DNA of 64,000 nucleotides from Colletotrichum lupini (GCF_023278565.1 NC_064677.1:186001-250000); one strand, 5' to 3'; positions 1 through 12,600 are shown, counted from the stretch's first letter. The notes: generated by a model not told the origin, from the letters alone. Program-made: numbers and translations.

Positions 1-2050
1 TCATATATGACAGTTTGAAAAAGAGTCTTGAGAAACTCTTGTCCACGGAAGAAAACGGCTGTGTCCTGGTACTCTTCGGTGACGTAGCTAGCACTCGCAT
101 AGCCCATGATATCGGTCTTTAGAATGGTGGATATCTTCTCTAAAGAGAAATAGCTTGCACTGTAATGTTCCTCCTCGAGGGTCGAGTCAGCGTCAAGCTT
201 TGTCAAAAACCTCGGATCCTTGAGATGCAATGTTTCGTGCCAACGGTCGATGCTCTGGTTGCACGTACGCGATGCTTCTCCAAGGAGTGGCCGGCACCGC
301 ATGTCCAGAAAGAAGGGTTTCTCTTGTTCAACAGGTACAGCAGACGTCTCGACAAGAGTAGTTCTTTCGATACCCATAGAAACCCTTGTCTCGAACGTTT
401 GAACGCACAGATGATACATGACCTCCATTGCTTCATGTCGAAAATTGTAAATTGCGCCGATGAGGTCGGACGCAAACGGCGCTCCGGCGACTTCAGAGAG
501 CCCGTTATACCACGTCTCGTTCAGCTCGGTCGGGTTGGTGTAGATGACGGTGAAAGAAGATATCCTAGTTTGCTTGAGATCTTCATCGTCTTGGAATGCA
601 AAGGTCTCACTCCCGTTGAGCATGTCAGTCATGGCCGCCAATGGTGTTTGATGAGCCATTTCCAAGCCACTAGGGAGAGATGCTCGCCACACCTTTGCAT
701 CAGGCTTTGGGAAACCCAAGACAAGGGTGTCGATAATGTCTGGGGAATCAAACTCCTCCACTTTCAAGTGTTCGGTGATGTTCGCCGTCTTCATGCAAAT
801 GCCCAGAGACTGATACCGATCAAAGGTGCAATTACCTGTAGAGCAGAACGCGCCTGCGGGTGCGATAGGCTCCATGAAATCGGTGCTGTCAGACAAAGTG
901 GCTAGCACTAAAGCTCGGCGTGCCCCTAAGTTCATGCGGTCTTCGTCCGACGTCATGTTGCGTACAGCCGCAGCTTTGGCTTCCTCGTGCAGGGCCACAG
1001 AGTCTCGGACAGGATATTTGATGGCGAGTTGCGTTACCGGTGAAGTTAGGGCGCTAACGATCATCAAAAGGGCACCAAGAGAAACGAAGTGTTTGTATCT
1101 GATACGTTTCAACAGCATTACGGAGCCCCATGGCCCTCTGCTCGCCTGGTCGAACAATTGCAGGTCATGAAGAGGTCGGTCTTTGAGGAACCACGACCAT
1201 TGCGTCTGGCTTATTGCGACAGATACAGGAAGCATGAAGGCTGCTTTTGCCAGTGTAGTAAAGAAGGCGAGGAAGGTGTTGAGCGTGATATGCAGCGGCC
1301 AGTCTGGCAAAGGTTGTTGGTCATAGCTGCAGAGGACCGCAACGATCACTAGAGTCAAAATTGTTAGTACGAAGTCTTCGACGGTATTCTCATAGAGCCA
1401 AACTTTGGAAAACGTACAAAAGAAGGAGGATATGCTGAGAAATATGTAGAACACCTCCCAGGCCCATATTCGCCAAAGCGGCTTGGCCGTAAATGGTTCA
1501 CACTCTGATTTTCTAGGCGGCTCATCACTTGAATAGCCCCGTTTCAAACTTTGATAACCTTGGCTATCGATGGTGTCGAACGTAGATGTAGCTACTGGCT
1601 TTCTGTTGATTGATACGTTCATAGCAGGCGTGCCAGATTTTAACCTCGCTGTGGAAGGCTGATTGTCTGGAAGGCCTGTAATCAGGGGATTCCCCTCAAT
1701 GTTGTTAAGCGAGCGTCTGGGTTGGAACTGTTCTCTTCTAGCCATTGCTGGGCGCATAGCGCTACCAAAGTCGTCGCTCGACAAGAGGGTTCCTGTTAAG
1801 TTGTGAGCAGTAACTCAGTCTGGTCAACTTTTATTGAGCGCATACCATGCCCTTGGTCAAGGTCAGTTGAGCTTTGCCTGTTTCTCGAGATGAATTGTGG
1901 GACAGCTTCTGCGGACACTGGCCTTGAGAGTCGTCCACGAGGTGCTTCTTCGGGGCCAGAGTCTAGCCCACTTTCTGAGAAATGGCTATATCTTTGGCCA
2001 AACATGATGGATTTGGGTACGGCGAATCGGGGCAAAATTACAAGTTGCAA
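1..2050 (-). CDS. DUF3176 family membrane protein, 3' end cut by window
   Basis: Exon 1 is 2050-1846, a 53-bp intron (1845-1793, GTATGC...ACAG) follows, and exon 2 runs from 1792 off the window start without a stop. About 665 residues are visible. After a polar N-terminus come hydrophobic segments near residues 180-195, 207-223, 238-260 and about 300. The family-typical blocks LPDWPLHITLN, QTQWSWFLKDRPL, FDQASRGPWGS and LTSPVTQLAIKYPVRD identify DUF3176, a fungal plasma- or endomembrane protein family of unknown function. The part after the membrane block (cysteines in FCSTGNC and CTLDLCVQTFETR) looks extracytosolic. The start could be the Met at 2050 or the one at 2005; I use the longer form. 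No biochemical role is known for the family. Family and frame are firm; the exact start is not. Confidence 0.85.
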
Positions 2051-3122
2051 TGCTCAAGACTACCGGTGCTAGGGCAACTTTTCAATTCTTTTTATGACAG
2101 CGAGTTCTTGTTGAACGGGTGTTGGACCGTTGTGGAAAGACTCAATGAAGCACTACAAACGGGTCCTCCCGTGGTCGCCAAGTACAACCTGCAGTACACC
2201 AGCCCCCAAACCGCAAACACATCTGCGGTGGAGTGCCATTTGCTCTCGACTCCCACCAATGAAGCCTATCAACTATTGCCCCACCTAAAAATTCAAGGTT
2301 GAATTGCATACGAGCAACCGCAAACTGGAAGGCGATGAATGCAGGCTGCCACGGCACGAACAAAAATAACAATGTCTGCGTTGAGGGCAGGTGCCGGGAT
2401 GAGAGAGAACCGTCAGTGGTTGGTTATGGCCAAGCACTCAATTCGGACAGAGGTTCGACTTCTAGCCGAGTGATGCAGTTGGACCTCAGTCTACCTGCCC
2501 GAATCGGCTCGTGGCAGAGAGCTGAAGTCAGACAAACGACTTACGAGCGGGAAGAGCTGACGATACCTTGATCCATGATGACTGATGAATTAATCGCGAT
2601 GGAGAAGAATAGACATTCATTTCTCCTCAAAGAATGCACCGTTTACATTTCCTCTGTAGCGGTTCTTCACTTAGTAAGGTGTGATATCGAGTCAGTTACC
2701 ATTATAGCCATCAGGATTCAGTTAACGCAAGCTGAGACAAGAGACAACTTCACAGCAACTCACCTGGTCGCAAAATGCCAAGTCTCTACGCCGTTTCCCC
2801 TTTGAATTTCATCTATGGGCCGGCTATCAGACGGATAGATTGCCAATCAGCACTACTGCAATGCCAGTGTCACAGCCCCACGTGATACCACCCTCTTCTG
2901 CAGATGTAATGCAGGCATCGAGCCATGGAGTCTGCGAGCGGGGTAGTGATTCTAAAAGTTGTTCATGTTCAGCAGTCATTCTTTGAAATCAGGCCCCCGA
3001 TAACCGACTTGCGTTGATTTTCGGAGTGTTTTCTTTCAGCCCACACCAGGCAAACCTATCCATACCCGAGTTCCAAGTTGTCAATTATCCCTCCTGGCTA
3101 ACCATCTTGTAACTGCTGCACC
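2051..3122. other. Intergenic region between divergent genes
   Basis: This 1.07 kb stretch must hold the promoters of the DUF3176 gene (minus) and the HET gene (plus). Short open frames occur on both strands, but none has a recognisable domain or closes into a gene with plausible introns. I see no RNA gene or repeat here. Confidence 0.5.
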
Positions 3123-5321
3123 ATGTCATCGCTGAGGCAGCGGTTTCTGCCTGGTTGGATCTACAAGACGGAAGAATGCCCGATATGCCTGTCCTTCTTC
3201 TCCACTGACATGCCACCCGGCCCGGACCCCCGAACCGGACTGGACCCCAAATTCAAGCCCGATCGCCGCTTACTGCAACCAGAGTACCAAAACCGTTGTC
3301 ACGGCTGCTGGATAGGCCGCTTCACAATCTCATTCTTCAGTCATGTTCTCGACAGCGTAGACTCAAATGACATGCGAGATGCCCTGTTCTACATCGACGC
3401 AGACGTTGACGGCACAAACATTGTTCTTACCGCAAGGAAAGGAGGGCCAAGAGGCGGTTATGTACTATCGAAATTGCAACTGCTTAAAACAACGCTACCA
3501 CCGGCCCAAGGTTATATGCAGTCCTGTCTGCGATACTTGATCTCAGTCCTTGACCCCAACGCTTACAACCCGCTGCCGGTGTATGTAGCCCATGCCTATG
3601 AGTCTCCACCCATCGTAGGCCACACGGGGTCTCCAGATACTTTCAAAAAGATCTTTACGTGGTTCGAGGAATGTGTCGCGCAGCATCCGGACTGTGGCAG
3701 TGGACTCAGCATACACCCGATGCCAACTCGTCTGATTGATATCTCAGACAAAGGCAATATGCGATTGGTTGAACATGTCACCACAAGAAGCCACTACATC
3801 GCGCTCAGCCACCGATGGATAGAAGCTTCCAAGATGCCGCGATGTGTGAGCACCAACATCGAATCGCTGAAGAAGAATGTTCCTTGGTCTGCTCTTACCC
3901 GGAACTTCCAGGACGCCATCATATTCATCAAAGACTTTGCCTCATGGTATGCGAAAGACCACCCAGAAGAAGAACCCATTCGATACGTCTGGATCGACAG
4001 CCTGTGCATCATCCAGGATAGCGTTGCAGACTGGAACGCAGAGTCAAAGTTGATGTGTTCTGTCTATGAGGGTGCACTCCTCACTGTTGCAGCAGCGGCC
4101 GGGCCTGATGGCTGCTTTGCTGAAGCTGAACGCGTCTACAAGGGATTCGATGTTACCAATCCTCAACGCCAAAACCCGAGACTGATGCTGCGAAAAAGCC
4201 TACCGGATCATGAGAATGAGTATGAGATGGCCGGGAGGGAACATGTCATGCAGCAGAAAGGTCTTCGTACGCCTAGCAGATTGGATCTGATGACAAGAGG
4301 ATGGGTGATGCAAGAAAGACTACTTTCTCGCAGGTTCGTCGTCTTCGCCCCAAACGAAGTCATGTGGGAGTGCTACGAAGGCTCCCGATGCGAATGCGGC
4401 AGACTCTCTGGCATGACGGGCCAGTTAAACCTTGAGGGAGAGGAAGGCAACATGAGTCAGGTTAACCAAAGATCCTATCGTTTCCACGACTCTAAGCGGG
4501 TAGAGGATCCGAATTATGCACTCCTGCCGATGCCGCTCAAAATGGCGTATTATGCCTCATTAGACGACAAGGGTGAACATGCGGCACGGAACCTCCGCAA
4601 CTGGTGGCGCCGGCTGGTTGAGAGATACACGACATTAGACCTAACTCAAGAATCAGACAGGCCCCCCGCGATAATGGGTCTCGCAATCCAATATAGCCGC
4701 CGGACTGGGCAAGAAATGAAGGATTACGTTGCAGGGATATGGAGGAAGTCACTTCCCTTAGACTTGCTATGGCATACAGAAAATCCCTCCAGTGAACCTA
4801 TCTCCAAAACTTCGAAGGCCAAGGAAACACCATCGTGGTCCTGGGCAAGCTGCCGAAGTCAGGTCAGAATGCCTCGAGAGGGGAGCATGGAGAAACCGAT
4901 ATACTACGCTGAACTGACTTGTGTCAACGATGGTATCACTGTCGGTCTGAGATGTGCTGTTTTCACTGACTTGAGTGAAAGAGCAAGAGACGAAACGTTC
5001 CCGATTACCGTGTTGCATGACTTTCCTGACAGAGCGGCAAGTCTTGCTCCTTCAATTTGGGAAGCTGAGGCCATATTTGCTCTAGTGCTCAGAGCGGGTG
5101 AAGGCGAAGATACTACTTGGATGTACCTTCACATCAAGCCCATCAAGTCTGTCCAAGGTGGCGTGATCAAATACAGCCGGGTAGGACTTCTTGAACTAGG
5201 GAGGCGCAGATATTTGCGAAATAAGATCACTTGCCCAGACGAATTGGTCGGATCTTGTTTCAAGTCGGAAAGAATTGAAGAGTTAGAGTTGGTATGGGTA
5301 ATTTATAGTAACATGCAATGA
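3123..5321 (+). CDS. HET domain (heterokaryon incompatibility) protein
   Basis: An intronless 732-residue protein. The HET domain spans about residues 224-405. It shows YIALSHRWIEA (225-235), RYVWIDSLCIIQDSVADW (287-304), YEGALLTVAAAAG and RGWVMQERLLSRRFVVF (392-408), preceded by the usual PTRLIDI lead-in (201-207). HET domains trigger cell death after non-self recognition in filamentous fungi; most paralogues have no tested role. The first box reads ALSHRW where ALSYxWG is usual. The N-terminus has two cysteine pairs, CPIC at 19-22 and CHGC at 59-62, that resemble a zinc-binding or RING-like start (inference). The C-terminal half (410-732) is typical anonymous HET-protein sequence. The ATG at 3123 follows a TGCACC context and is the first in frame. 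Function in this strain is unknown. Confidence 0.92.
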   Translation: MSSLRQRFLPGWIYKTEECPICLSFFSTDMPPGPDPRTGLDPKFKPDRRLLQPEYQNRCHGCWIGRFTISFFSHVLDSVDSNDMRDALFYIDADVDGTNIVLTARKGGPRGGYVLSKLQLLKTTLPPAQGYMQSCLRYLISVLDPNAYNPLPVYVAHAYESPPIVGHTGSPDTFKKIFTWFEECVAQHPDCGSGLSIHPMPTRLIDISDKGNMRLVEHVTTRSHYIALSHRWIEASKMPRCVSTNIESLKKNVPWSALTRNFQDAIIFIKDFASWYAKDHPEEEPIRYVWIDSLCIIQDSVADWNAESKLMCSVYEGALLTVAAAAGPDGCFAEAERVYKGFDVTNPQRQNPRLMLRKSLPDHENEYEMAGREHVMQQKGLRTPSRLDLMTRGWVMQERLLSRRFVVFAPNEVMWECYEGSRCECGRLSGMTGQLNLEGEEGNMSQVNQRSYRFHDSKRVEDPNYALLPMPLKMAYYASLDDKGEHAARNLRNWWRRLVERYTTLDLTQESDRPPAIMGLAIQYSRRTGQEMKDYVAGIWRKSLPLDLLWHTENPSSEPISKTSKAKETPSWSWASCRSQVRMPREGSMEKPIYYAELTCVNDGITVGLRCAVFTDLSERARDETFPITVLHDFPDRAASLAPSIWEAEAIFALVLRAGEGEDTTWMYLHIKPIKSVQGGVIKYSRVGLLELGRRRYLRNKITCPDELVGSCFKSERIEELELVWVIYSNMQ

Positions 5322-5450
5322 GGTCATGAATCAACTGAGATGGCTCTTTCAACAAACATCATTTGGAGTCTTTAGACCTCGAGAACTCATATGTTCTCTC
5401 AAACCTCAAACGACACCACTGTGACCAAGTCAGTCTCACCACTCAGTAGT

Positions 5451-6589
5451 CTAACATTGTATCAAAGGGGGGGCTTTGTAACGTACCTCACCACAGCTGA
5501 TCGGCTCATATTTGGGCGGATTCTTCTCATCCGTGCAAGTAGGAAGCACAGAACACTGCTCATTATGATTGAACCCAAAGAAAAAGGGCATAGAGTACCG
5601 GTCCTCGGGGGCGTAGTTGAAGACCCGATGGACCGTTGACTTGAATCTATCGTTGGACAACCGCTGCAAAAAGTCGCCAATGTTGATGACAAAGGTGCCG
5701 GGAACTGGCGGCACCTTGATCCACTGCCCGTCTTTTGTGAGTACCTGCAACCCGCCCACACTGTCCTGCCAGAGGAGGGTGAAGCACTGCAGGTCAGTGT
5801 GAGCGCCCAGGCCAACGTCGATCGTGGCGTCTTGCGCTTCAGTGTTCTTGGGGTAATAGTTGCAGACGCTATCACTGTAAGGTTGTCAGTCTATGCTCAC
5901 CACCTCGTCAAAGATATCATCACGTACCTTCCGGGATATGTAATAACATCGTCAAAATAGTTCTCAGGAACATCCAACGCCAATGCGAAAGCCCTGATCA
6001 AGCTCCTCGCAAGCGTCAAACAGCCCTGCCAGTAGGTAATCATATCGTCCTTGAACCCGGGCAGATGGCTCGTACCCTCCCACACAAAGTCCTCATGCTT
6101 CATCCATGGCTTCACCTCCTCTGGCACGGCATCCGGATCCTTGGTCTCGGGGTCATACCGCGGATCATACCGAAAACTGAACCCCTCACGATGATCCTTT
6201 GTCTCCGTCGGCGAGATCTGCGCAGCGCGCTTCTCAGTCCACCCGTTGAAGAATTTGCTCTTCTTTTGCGTCGCCAGCGCCTTCTTCTCATTCGGCTGCG
6301 AGAAAAAGGCCTGCGCCTGCGAGAAGGCCGCGTCGATGGTGGCCTTGGGGATTCCGTGATTCTTGATGTAAAAGAAGCCCGTGTTCTCAGCCGCGTCACG
6401 GATGGTGGCGGCGAGGGCTTTGCGCTCGGCCTCGGTGCCGTGTATGGTGGAGAGGTCGATGACGGGGACCTCGGATGCGTCGCAGTCTCGGGGCGGGGTC
6501 TTGAGCACGTCGCGGTAGACGGGGCCGTAGGCGGACATGAGCTCGAGCTTGTAGCTCTCTGGAGCGGTCTCAGTCACCGTGGTAGTCAT
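5451..6589 (-). CDS. 2-oxoglutarate/Fe(II)-dependent oxygenase, isopenicillin-N-synthase-like family
   Basis: Two exons, 6589-5928 and 5874-5451, flank a 53-bp intron (5927-5875, GTACGT...TACAG) and give 361 residues, the normal length for the family. The DIOX_N domain starts with VPVIDLSTIHG (41-51) and includes NTGFFYIKNHGIP. The catalytic jelly roll has the iron ligands H246 and D248 (GAHTDLQCFTLL) and H303 (STVHRVFNY), plus the 2-oxoglutarate-binding R313 and S315 (RYSMPFFFGF). All key residues are present, so the enzyme should be active. The substrate cannot be read from sequence. The gene is divergent from an NCS1 permease across about 1.08 kb, which could mean a shared metabolite (inference). 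It lies tail to tail with the HET gene, 129 bp apart. Confidence 0.93.
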
Positions 6590-7667
6590 GGTTGCGGGTT
6601 GTGAGAGTGAGATTAGTCCAGTCGTCGGGTTGTTGAGTTGAGCTATCTTGTTCTTGATCTATGTTGAACAAAATAGTGGTCGGCAAGCTTCAGAGTAAAG
6701 GCAAATGATCCCCTTTTGAATTACGCAAATTGTCTCTTTCTTGAGATCAACACTCAAGATAGGTTTCACTGCACACGAATTAGATGTGTCAACTCCGATT
6801 AAAGCCTCCGGATGAATAGCGTGCTCAAATGGAACGGATCACTCGCTGTCGGGTAGTTGAAATGTTGTCCGCCGGTCTTAGCCGGAAATCGTCTGAGATT
6901 TGAACGACGGCGAATGACACGATAGCCAAAGATAATGGCGTGCGACGCGGTTCGCTGGAGACAATCTGCAAATCCGCCCAGCACGGCCGCTTATTGCTCT
7001 CGGGACAAATGCGCCGACAACGGACCGTGTGGGGTACGGGGTTGATCCCCGTCTTCGGAGCCACCAGGGGCCCTTTGCTTCCCGGGGGCTTCTGTTTTCT
7101 CCGGTCGACTCTAATACTTATATGATGCCGATCTACCAAGATACTTGGCATCAACTGAGAGGTCTTGGTGATGCTTGAGTTCACTTCGCTGTCACCTTTC
7201 CAACAGTAGAATATCTTCAACCAGGATTATATCCTCTCCATACACTGGCGAGACTCCATACAGCAGTGCACAAATCTCTTCTGTGAAAGGTTGCACAATG
7301 TGTCGACTATTGAGACTCGTCAGCATCCCTGCAGTGCTTATCTCCCCCACATGAACCGCACGACCCCGGTATCTTGAAGAGTATCATGGCTATCAGCACG
7401 CAGCAGCCGATCGCGACTCCGTAGCCGATATTATTACCATTCTGTCGGGTGTGATTTGGTATAAGTCTCTGTCATGGCAACGTTGAGCTCCTCCGGATAT
7501 CTCCCGTTTGCTATTCAAGCAACTTGTACGGGTGGGCGGGCATTGCTTCTTCAACGGTGATCATTACAGCTGAGTTTCTAGAGACGATCATCAAGACTCG
7601 AGAATCTCTGATCGCAAGCCCACCCTCGGAGCCAAGTCTGCCGACACCGGCAAGCCGCATACACAAG
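6590..7667. promoter_or_regulatory. Divergent intergenic region, oxygenase / NCS1 permease
   Basis: About 1.08 kb lies between the two start codons and must carry both promoters. I found no convincing extra gene, and no operator site I would assign to a named factor. An in-frame ATG at 7524 would lengthen the permease by 48 residues, but the segment between 7524 and 7667 does not resemble NCS1 proteins. Confidence 0.4.
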
Positions 7668-9380
7668 ATGGGCCTCCTCAACCGCCTCCGCGTCCCCGCC
7701 GCCGCCGGTACCTCGGACATCCACGGCCGCGACGCCCTTCTCAACAACGACGACCTCCGCCCCCTCAAGCTTGCCGACCGCACCTGGACCCAATGGACCT
7801 ATTTCACCTTCTGGTTCTCCGCCACCGCGACCGTGTCCAACTGGTACGCCTCCTCCACCGCCCAGGCCCTCGGCCTCTCCATGTGGGAGTCCCTCGCCTG
7901 CGCTTTCGGCGGACAATGCCTCATCGCCGCCATCATCACCCTCAACGGCCGGCCGGGCAGCTGCTATCACGTGGGATACCCCGTCGTCTGCCGTGCTGCC
8001 TTTGGCATCTACGGCGCGTGGTGGCCAACCTTTAACCGCGCCGTCATGGCTATCGTCTGGAACGGTGTTAATGCCGTGCAGGGGGGACAGTGCATCTACG
8101 TGATGCTCCACGCCATCATCCCGGGTATCGCAAACATCCCAAACACCATGGGCGAGGGCTCGGCGCTCACGACAGCGGGGATGATTGGCTTCGTCATCTT
8201 CTGGCTCATCACCTGCGCGTTCCTCGTCATCCCTGTCCCAAAGATGCGCGGGCTCGTCTACGCGAAGCTGTGCGTCTTCATCATATCCGCCGTAGCTATG
8301 CTTGCGTGGACGGCCACAAAGGCAGGTGGCCTCGGCCCTGTAGTACGCCAGGGCGGTACGGCGACGGGATCAAAGAGGGCGTGGCTGATCGTGCAATTCC
8401 TGATGCTAGGGGCGGCCAACTGCGCCACCTTTGCGAGTAACGCCGCGGATTTCCAGCGGTATGCAAAGAAGAAGAACGATGTTATTGTCGGTAACCTCTT
8501 CTGTTTCCCTGTTGCCAACTTCATCGTGGCAGCGGTGGGAAACCTCGTCTGCGCCTCTAGCGAGTTGATCTTTGGCGAGTTGATCTGGAACCCCGTGACG
8601 CTGCTGGATAGCCTCCAGACGGCCGAGTACACGGCAGCCAACCGAGCCGGGTGCTTTTTCATCGCCGGCTGCTTCGCATACTGCTGCATCTTCAGCTCCA
8701 TCTTTGAGAACTCCTTGCCGGCTGGTAACGACATTGCGGCGTTGTTCCCCAAGTACCTCACAGTTCGGAGGGGCTTCTTTGTCTGTGCCGTCATTTCGTT
8801 CGCCATCAACCCTTGGTTCTTGCTGGTAAGTCCTACTCCAACCTGCTCGAGTGTGAGTATGATTGCTAATGAGCACTAGGGCTCTGCCTCCGTCTTCGTA
8901 TCCTTCCTCTCCTCTTACCAAATCTTCCTCTCAGCCATTACGGGCGTCTTGCTGGTAAACTACTACATCATCGGCCGCGGTCGCATCAGCATACCAGATT
9001 GCTTCACGTCAATGAAGCCAGGGGCTTACCACTACTTCCACGGCTGGAACATCCGTGCCTATGTCGCCTATATTGTTGGCATCATCCCCAACTTTTACGG
9101 CTTCCTCAACAATATGGGTGTTTCAGCCCCCGTTGGCGTCACGAGGTTCTACTTCTTTGCGTATTGGGTCGGACTATTCCTGTCCGGCTTCACCTTTTGG
9201 ATTTTCTGCAAGATTTGGCCACCTCCGATCATGGAAGAGGGATGGGTCGAGCCGAAGGACTATGTCAGGCCCGAAGAGCTGGAAGGCGAGGGGCAGGTCA
9301 TCGAGGCTATCGACATGCCCCAAAGCGGCGAGGTGGTGAACCATGAGAAAGGTCTTGGTGAAAAGGTGGCCAAGGTGTAA
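7668..9380 (+). CDS. NCS1 (nucleobase:cation symporter-1) permease, uracil/allantoin type
   Basis: Exons 7668-8825 and 8880-9380 with a 54-bp intron (GTAAGT...CACTAG) encode 552 residues, the usual NCS1 length, with about 12 membrane segments. Hallmarks are LADRTWTQWTYFTFWFS in TM1, GRPGSCYHVGYPVVCRAAFGIYG in the TM3 region, then WWPTFNRAVMAIVWNG, FASNAADFQRYAKK and INPWFLL. The cytoplasmic C-terminus (EPKDYVRPEEL onward) is acidic. NCS1 proteins of fungi (Fur, Fcy and Dal4 types) import uracil, allantoin, cytosine, purines or thiamine with a cation at the plasma membrane; this copy looks closest to the Fur/Dal4 group, but the exact substrate is not readable. I chose the ATG at 7668 because MGLLNRL followed by LADRTWTQW matches family N-termini. 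The divergent neighbour is a 2OG oxygenase. Confidence 0.93.
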
Positions 9381-9658
9381 TGTGACGAACCAGAGGACCG
9401 CCAAGAAGATAACACGGCAATGAGATAGATCCGTCCTGATAATGCTAGTACGAAAAGGTCGTCAATGTCTCAAAAAAGTATTGCAATACGTTTAATGATG
9501 GGAAGCTACCTGCTAAAGCTCAGCAAGAAGACTCCAAGCAAGTGGCTTGCGATGCGTAAGGCCTCAACCGTATCGTCATTTAAAGACTGGGCAAGGTATA
9601 CGGGTCTCTGACTCCTAACGCCTCCTAATCCACGCTCAAACCCTAAGAAGTATCCGCT

Positions 9659-12600
9659 CTAAAAGGACGAAACAGTGGTGACATGCACCACCGCGTCGAT
9701 ATATAGCCGGTTCAAAACAGTGCACGTTGTACCGGGCTTCATCTTGAACATTCCGTTCGGGCCCATCGAAAATGGCTCCGTATTCTCGAGTTTCACCTTA
9801 AGTTTACCCGCAGCCAAGGAGCAGATTCGGATTTTCTCTGGTTCGGCGGCCCATTCATGCGACTCTCCGGGCTTGATGACGATAACGTTGAAGGATATCT
9901 CCTCAGAGACCGTCACAGCTTGATTGCTCGTGAGATAGGAGTTGGAGAAGGCTACATCTGGGACAAGATTAGCATCGCAGTATAGCATCATATGGACGGT
10001 ACAAGACGTACTTGTAGGGGATTCGCTGCGTTCATCACGAATCCGCCCTGGAGCAATTTCCCAGTCTTCCATTTCCAGAGTATTTAGTGGCATGGCGTTG
10101 CCGCTAAGTGAGGAGGCATGTCCGACGGGCGTCGATATTCTGGAATCGGCAAGAGGCTTTGCGATAGCCGCTGACTGCCTCGTGGTGCGTCTTGGCGGGC
10201 TTTCAGGTGGGTGGCTATCGACTTTGTGGACGCTCGGCGCCGGTTGCGTGGATGGCGGCAGGGAAGAGGTAGACACCGGAGTTGAGGTTTTGGGAGGCGG
10301 TTGAGATGCTGGAGGATATGGCAGGGCATAAGCGTCAGCAGCCGTTGTCGCAGATGCGGAGCGGGTTGCGATCGTAGATCGTGTAGGGGGTGCTATCGGG
10401 GTCACTTGTGGGCTTGATGTTCCCTGGCCCGAGGACAAGAAGGAGCAATTGTTCCTTTCTCTGCGGAAGTTAGACCGCCACTGACATCCAGAGCAGGCCT
10501 TGTTTCCAATCTCCTTTAAGAACCCAGGAGCTGCGGCAGACATGACGACGCATGGCTGCAGAAAGTTCTCAAAGGGATCATTGTGCTTGTAACAAAAGTG
10601 GCAACATGGCATCGCAACATCGCCAGTAAGGAATATCAGAAGCGCAACTGTTGCGAGGGGTGGCAGGTGTCCGATGCCACCGTACTTCAACTTCCACGTC
10701 TGAGGTAATGGACGCCGTTGGGTGAGTTTCAGCAGCGCCTTCACGTCCGGTCTTTCTACCGGTATCTTGTAAGCGGGCGAAAGGCAGCCAGAAAAATACG
10801 CAAGGAGCGAGCCATTCGAGGCAGAAACGCTTTGACTTAGAGGCGGAGCCACTGAAGGTGGTTTGATAACCGTCATATCGTTCTTCAAGTATGACTTGGG
10901 AATGGCCCGGGACGGGGCTGGGTTCACAGGCTTCGAAGTCGGGCCCCACGGAACAGGGTTCGGAGCAGTAGCCGGGGCCGACACCGGCTTATAGCCTGCA
11001 GTCACTGGCTCCGCCAAGGGTGGCTCGTCGCCTCGGAGGGGATTCTGGGAGACCACGATAGGGGCCGCGTACTTGGTGCCTGCCCTCTTATAGTAGTCCA
11101 CGAATGACAGGGTCCCGTCGAGGTTGTCGTTGAACTTGGAGCTACGATGCTTTATCTGTATGTTGTCAGTGTCACAGGACTCTGGGATCAATCGAAGAGA
11201 AGACTTACGCAGAAGTGCGCTCCAAGCCCGTTCCACTTTGGAAAAATGACGCGACAGTTGCGGACTGGACAGATGTAGGGGTTTTTTGGGTCCGAGTGAA
11301 ATTTGTAATTCGTAGGTATGATGGCGCCGCAGGTGGATTCTATGCCCTGGGGCGTTCTCCATTGCAGATACCCGCGAGGATGCGGGCTTTTCGTGAATGT
11401 GAACTCTTGATCGGTGCCTTGAGATGGCGGCTGTATCCCTGTCAGTTACAGTCTTTTAGGTTAGAAGGCACTTCTCTTACGAGGGCGGCTTTTGCAGATG
11501 GCGTGCCTGTAGTGTTGATCTCCAGGTCTCCTTCAGTCTCTCCGCCTTCGTCTTCGTCTTCGTCTTCGTCCGTCATATCATCAGCATCTGCTTGATCCTC
11601 GTAGTCCATATCCTCGTCCGAGGATTCGATGACTTGGGCTTCATGCGTTGCTCCTGTCGATGATGAGGCGCCTTCGGTACTTTTCAGGATGTCTGGCCTG
11701 GAACCGGGTTGTCCGAGCCCGAGGACGTTCAGTAAGTCTTGCTCCGTGGCAGTTGAACTTGTTCCTTCTTCGGGCGATTTCCTAGTCGATGGGCCCTTAA
11801 GACCAGTATCCGTTGCCTGCCGCTTAGCATCACCCCCAGCCAGATTCTCAATCAGAGGATGCTTTCTCTTGGACGATGCTTCGAATGCAGATCCTGTAGA
11901 CGTGTCAGCGAGTGGCAATCTCTAATGACTTCCTCCATGAAGCGCCGTCAAGAAGGGCGCTCAAATAGAGTATGCTTGTGAGACCCAATCTGGCAAGAGC
12001 TGAAAGGAGCAAGTTAACTCACCACCAAGCCAGTCCTTTGCGTTCGCCGACTGTCCAGCAGAACCCGATTGGCCTCCAGATGCGTTACTAGAGGCCCATG
12101 AATCTTGCAGAGCCTGAATCTTGGAATGCTGCGCAAGACTCTTCTTCTCGCGCGCCATGTCTGACTCTGAACCACCTTCCGAAAGTACCGCTTCGAGCTT
12201 GACTGGTAATGGATCTTCAAGATCGGGCTGAGCAATGTCGCTCACGATGCGAGCTGGTTCCGGGCTGCCTGACCTCGTGCTGTCACTGTCGTCAGAATCT
12301 TCAGTGCCCGAACTTGGTTGAGCGGATTTCAGCTCTGGTGTGTTGATTTTGCTTTCGGCTTGAGCCTGAGCTTGAGCTTGAGTTTGAGCTGAGAGAGGCG
12401 CAGAAGCTTGAGCAGGGGTGGAAGGTGATGGAGCAGGCCCCGTAAATGGCTTCCCGCCCAGTAAGGAAGTCGCCCAAGGTGGTGCCTGTCCTCCGTAAAG
12501 ACTCGGTCTCATGAGCGGTTTCGATGCTCCGGTCCTCTTCATCTTCCTGCCTGAAGTGTCCCCGCTGCCGGAGGCTGAAGAAGGCGACACTGTGCGGGTG

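Noticed and set aside
165..905. 246-codon plus-strand open frame
   Set aside because: It is the complement of the DUF3176 coding exon, which has family motifs; the plus frame has none.
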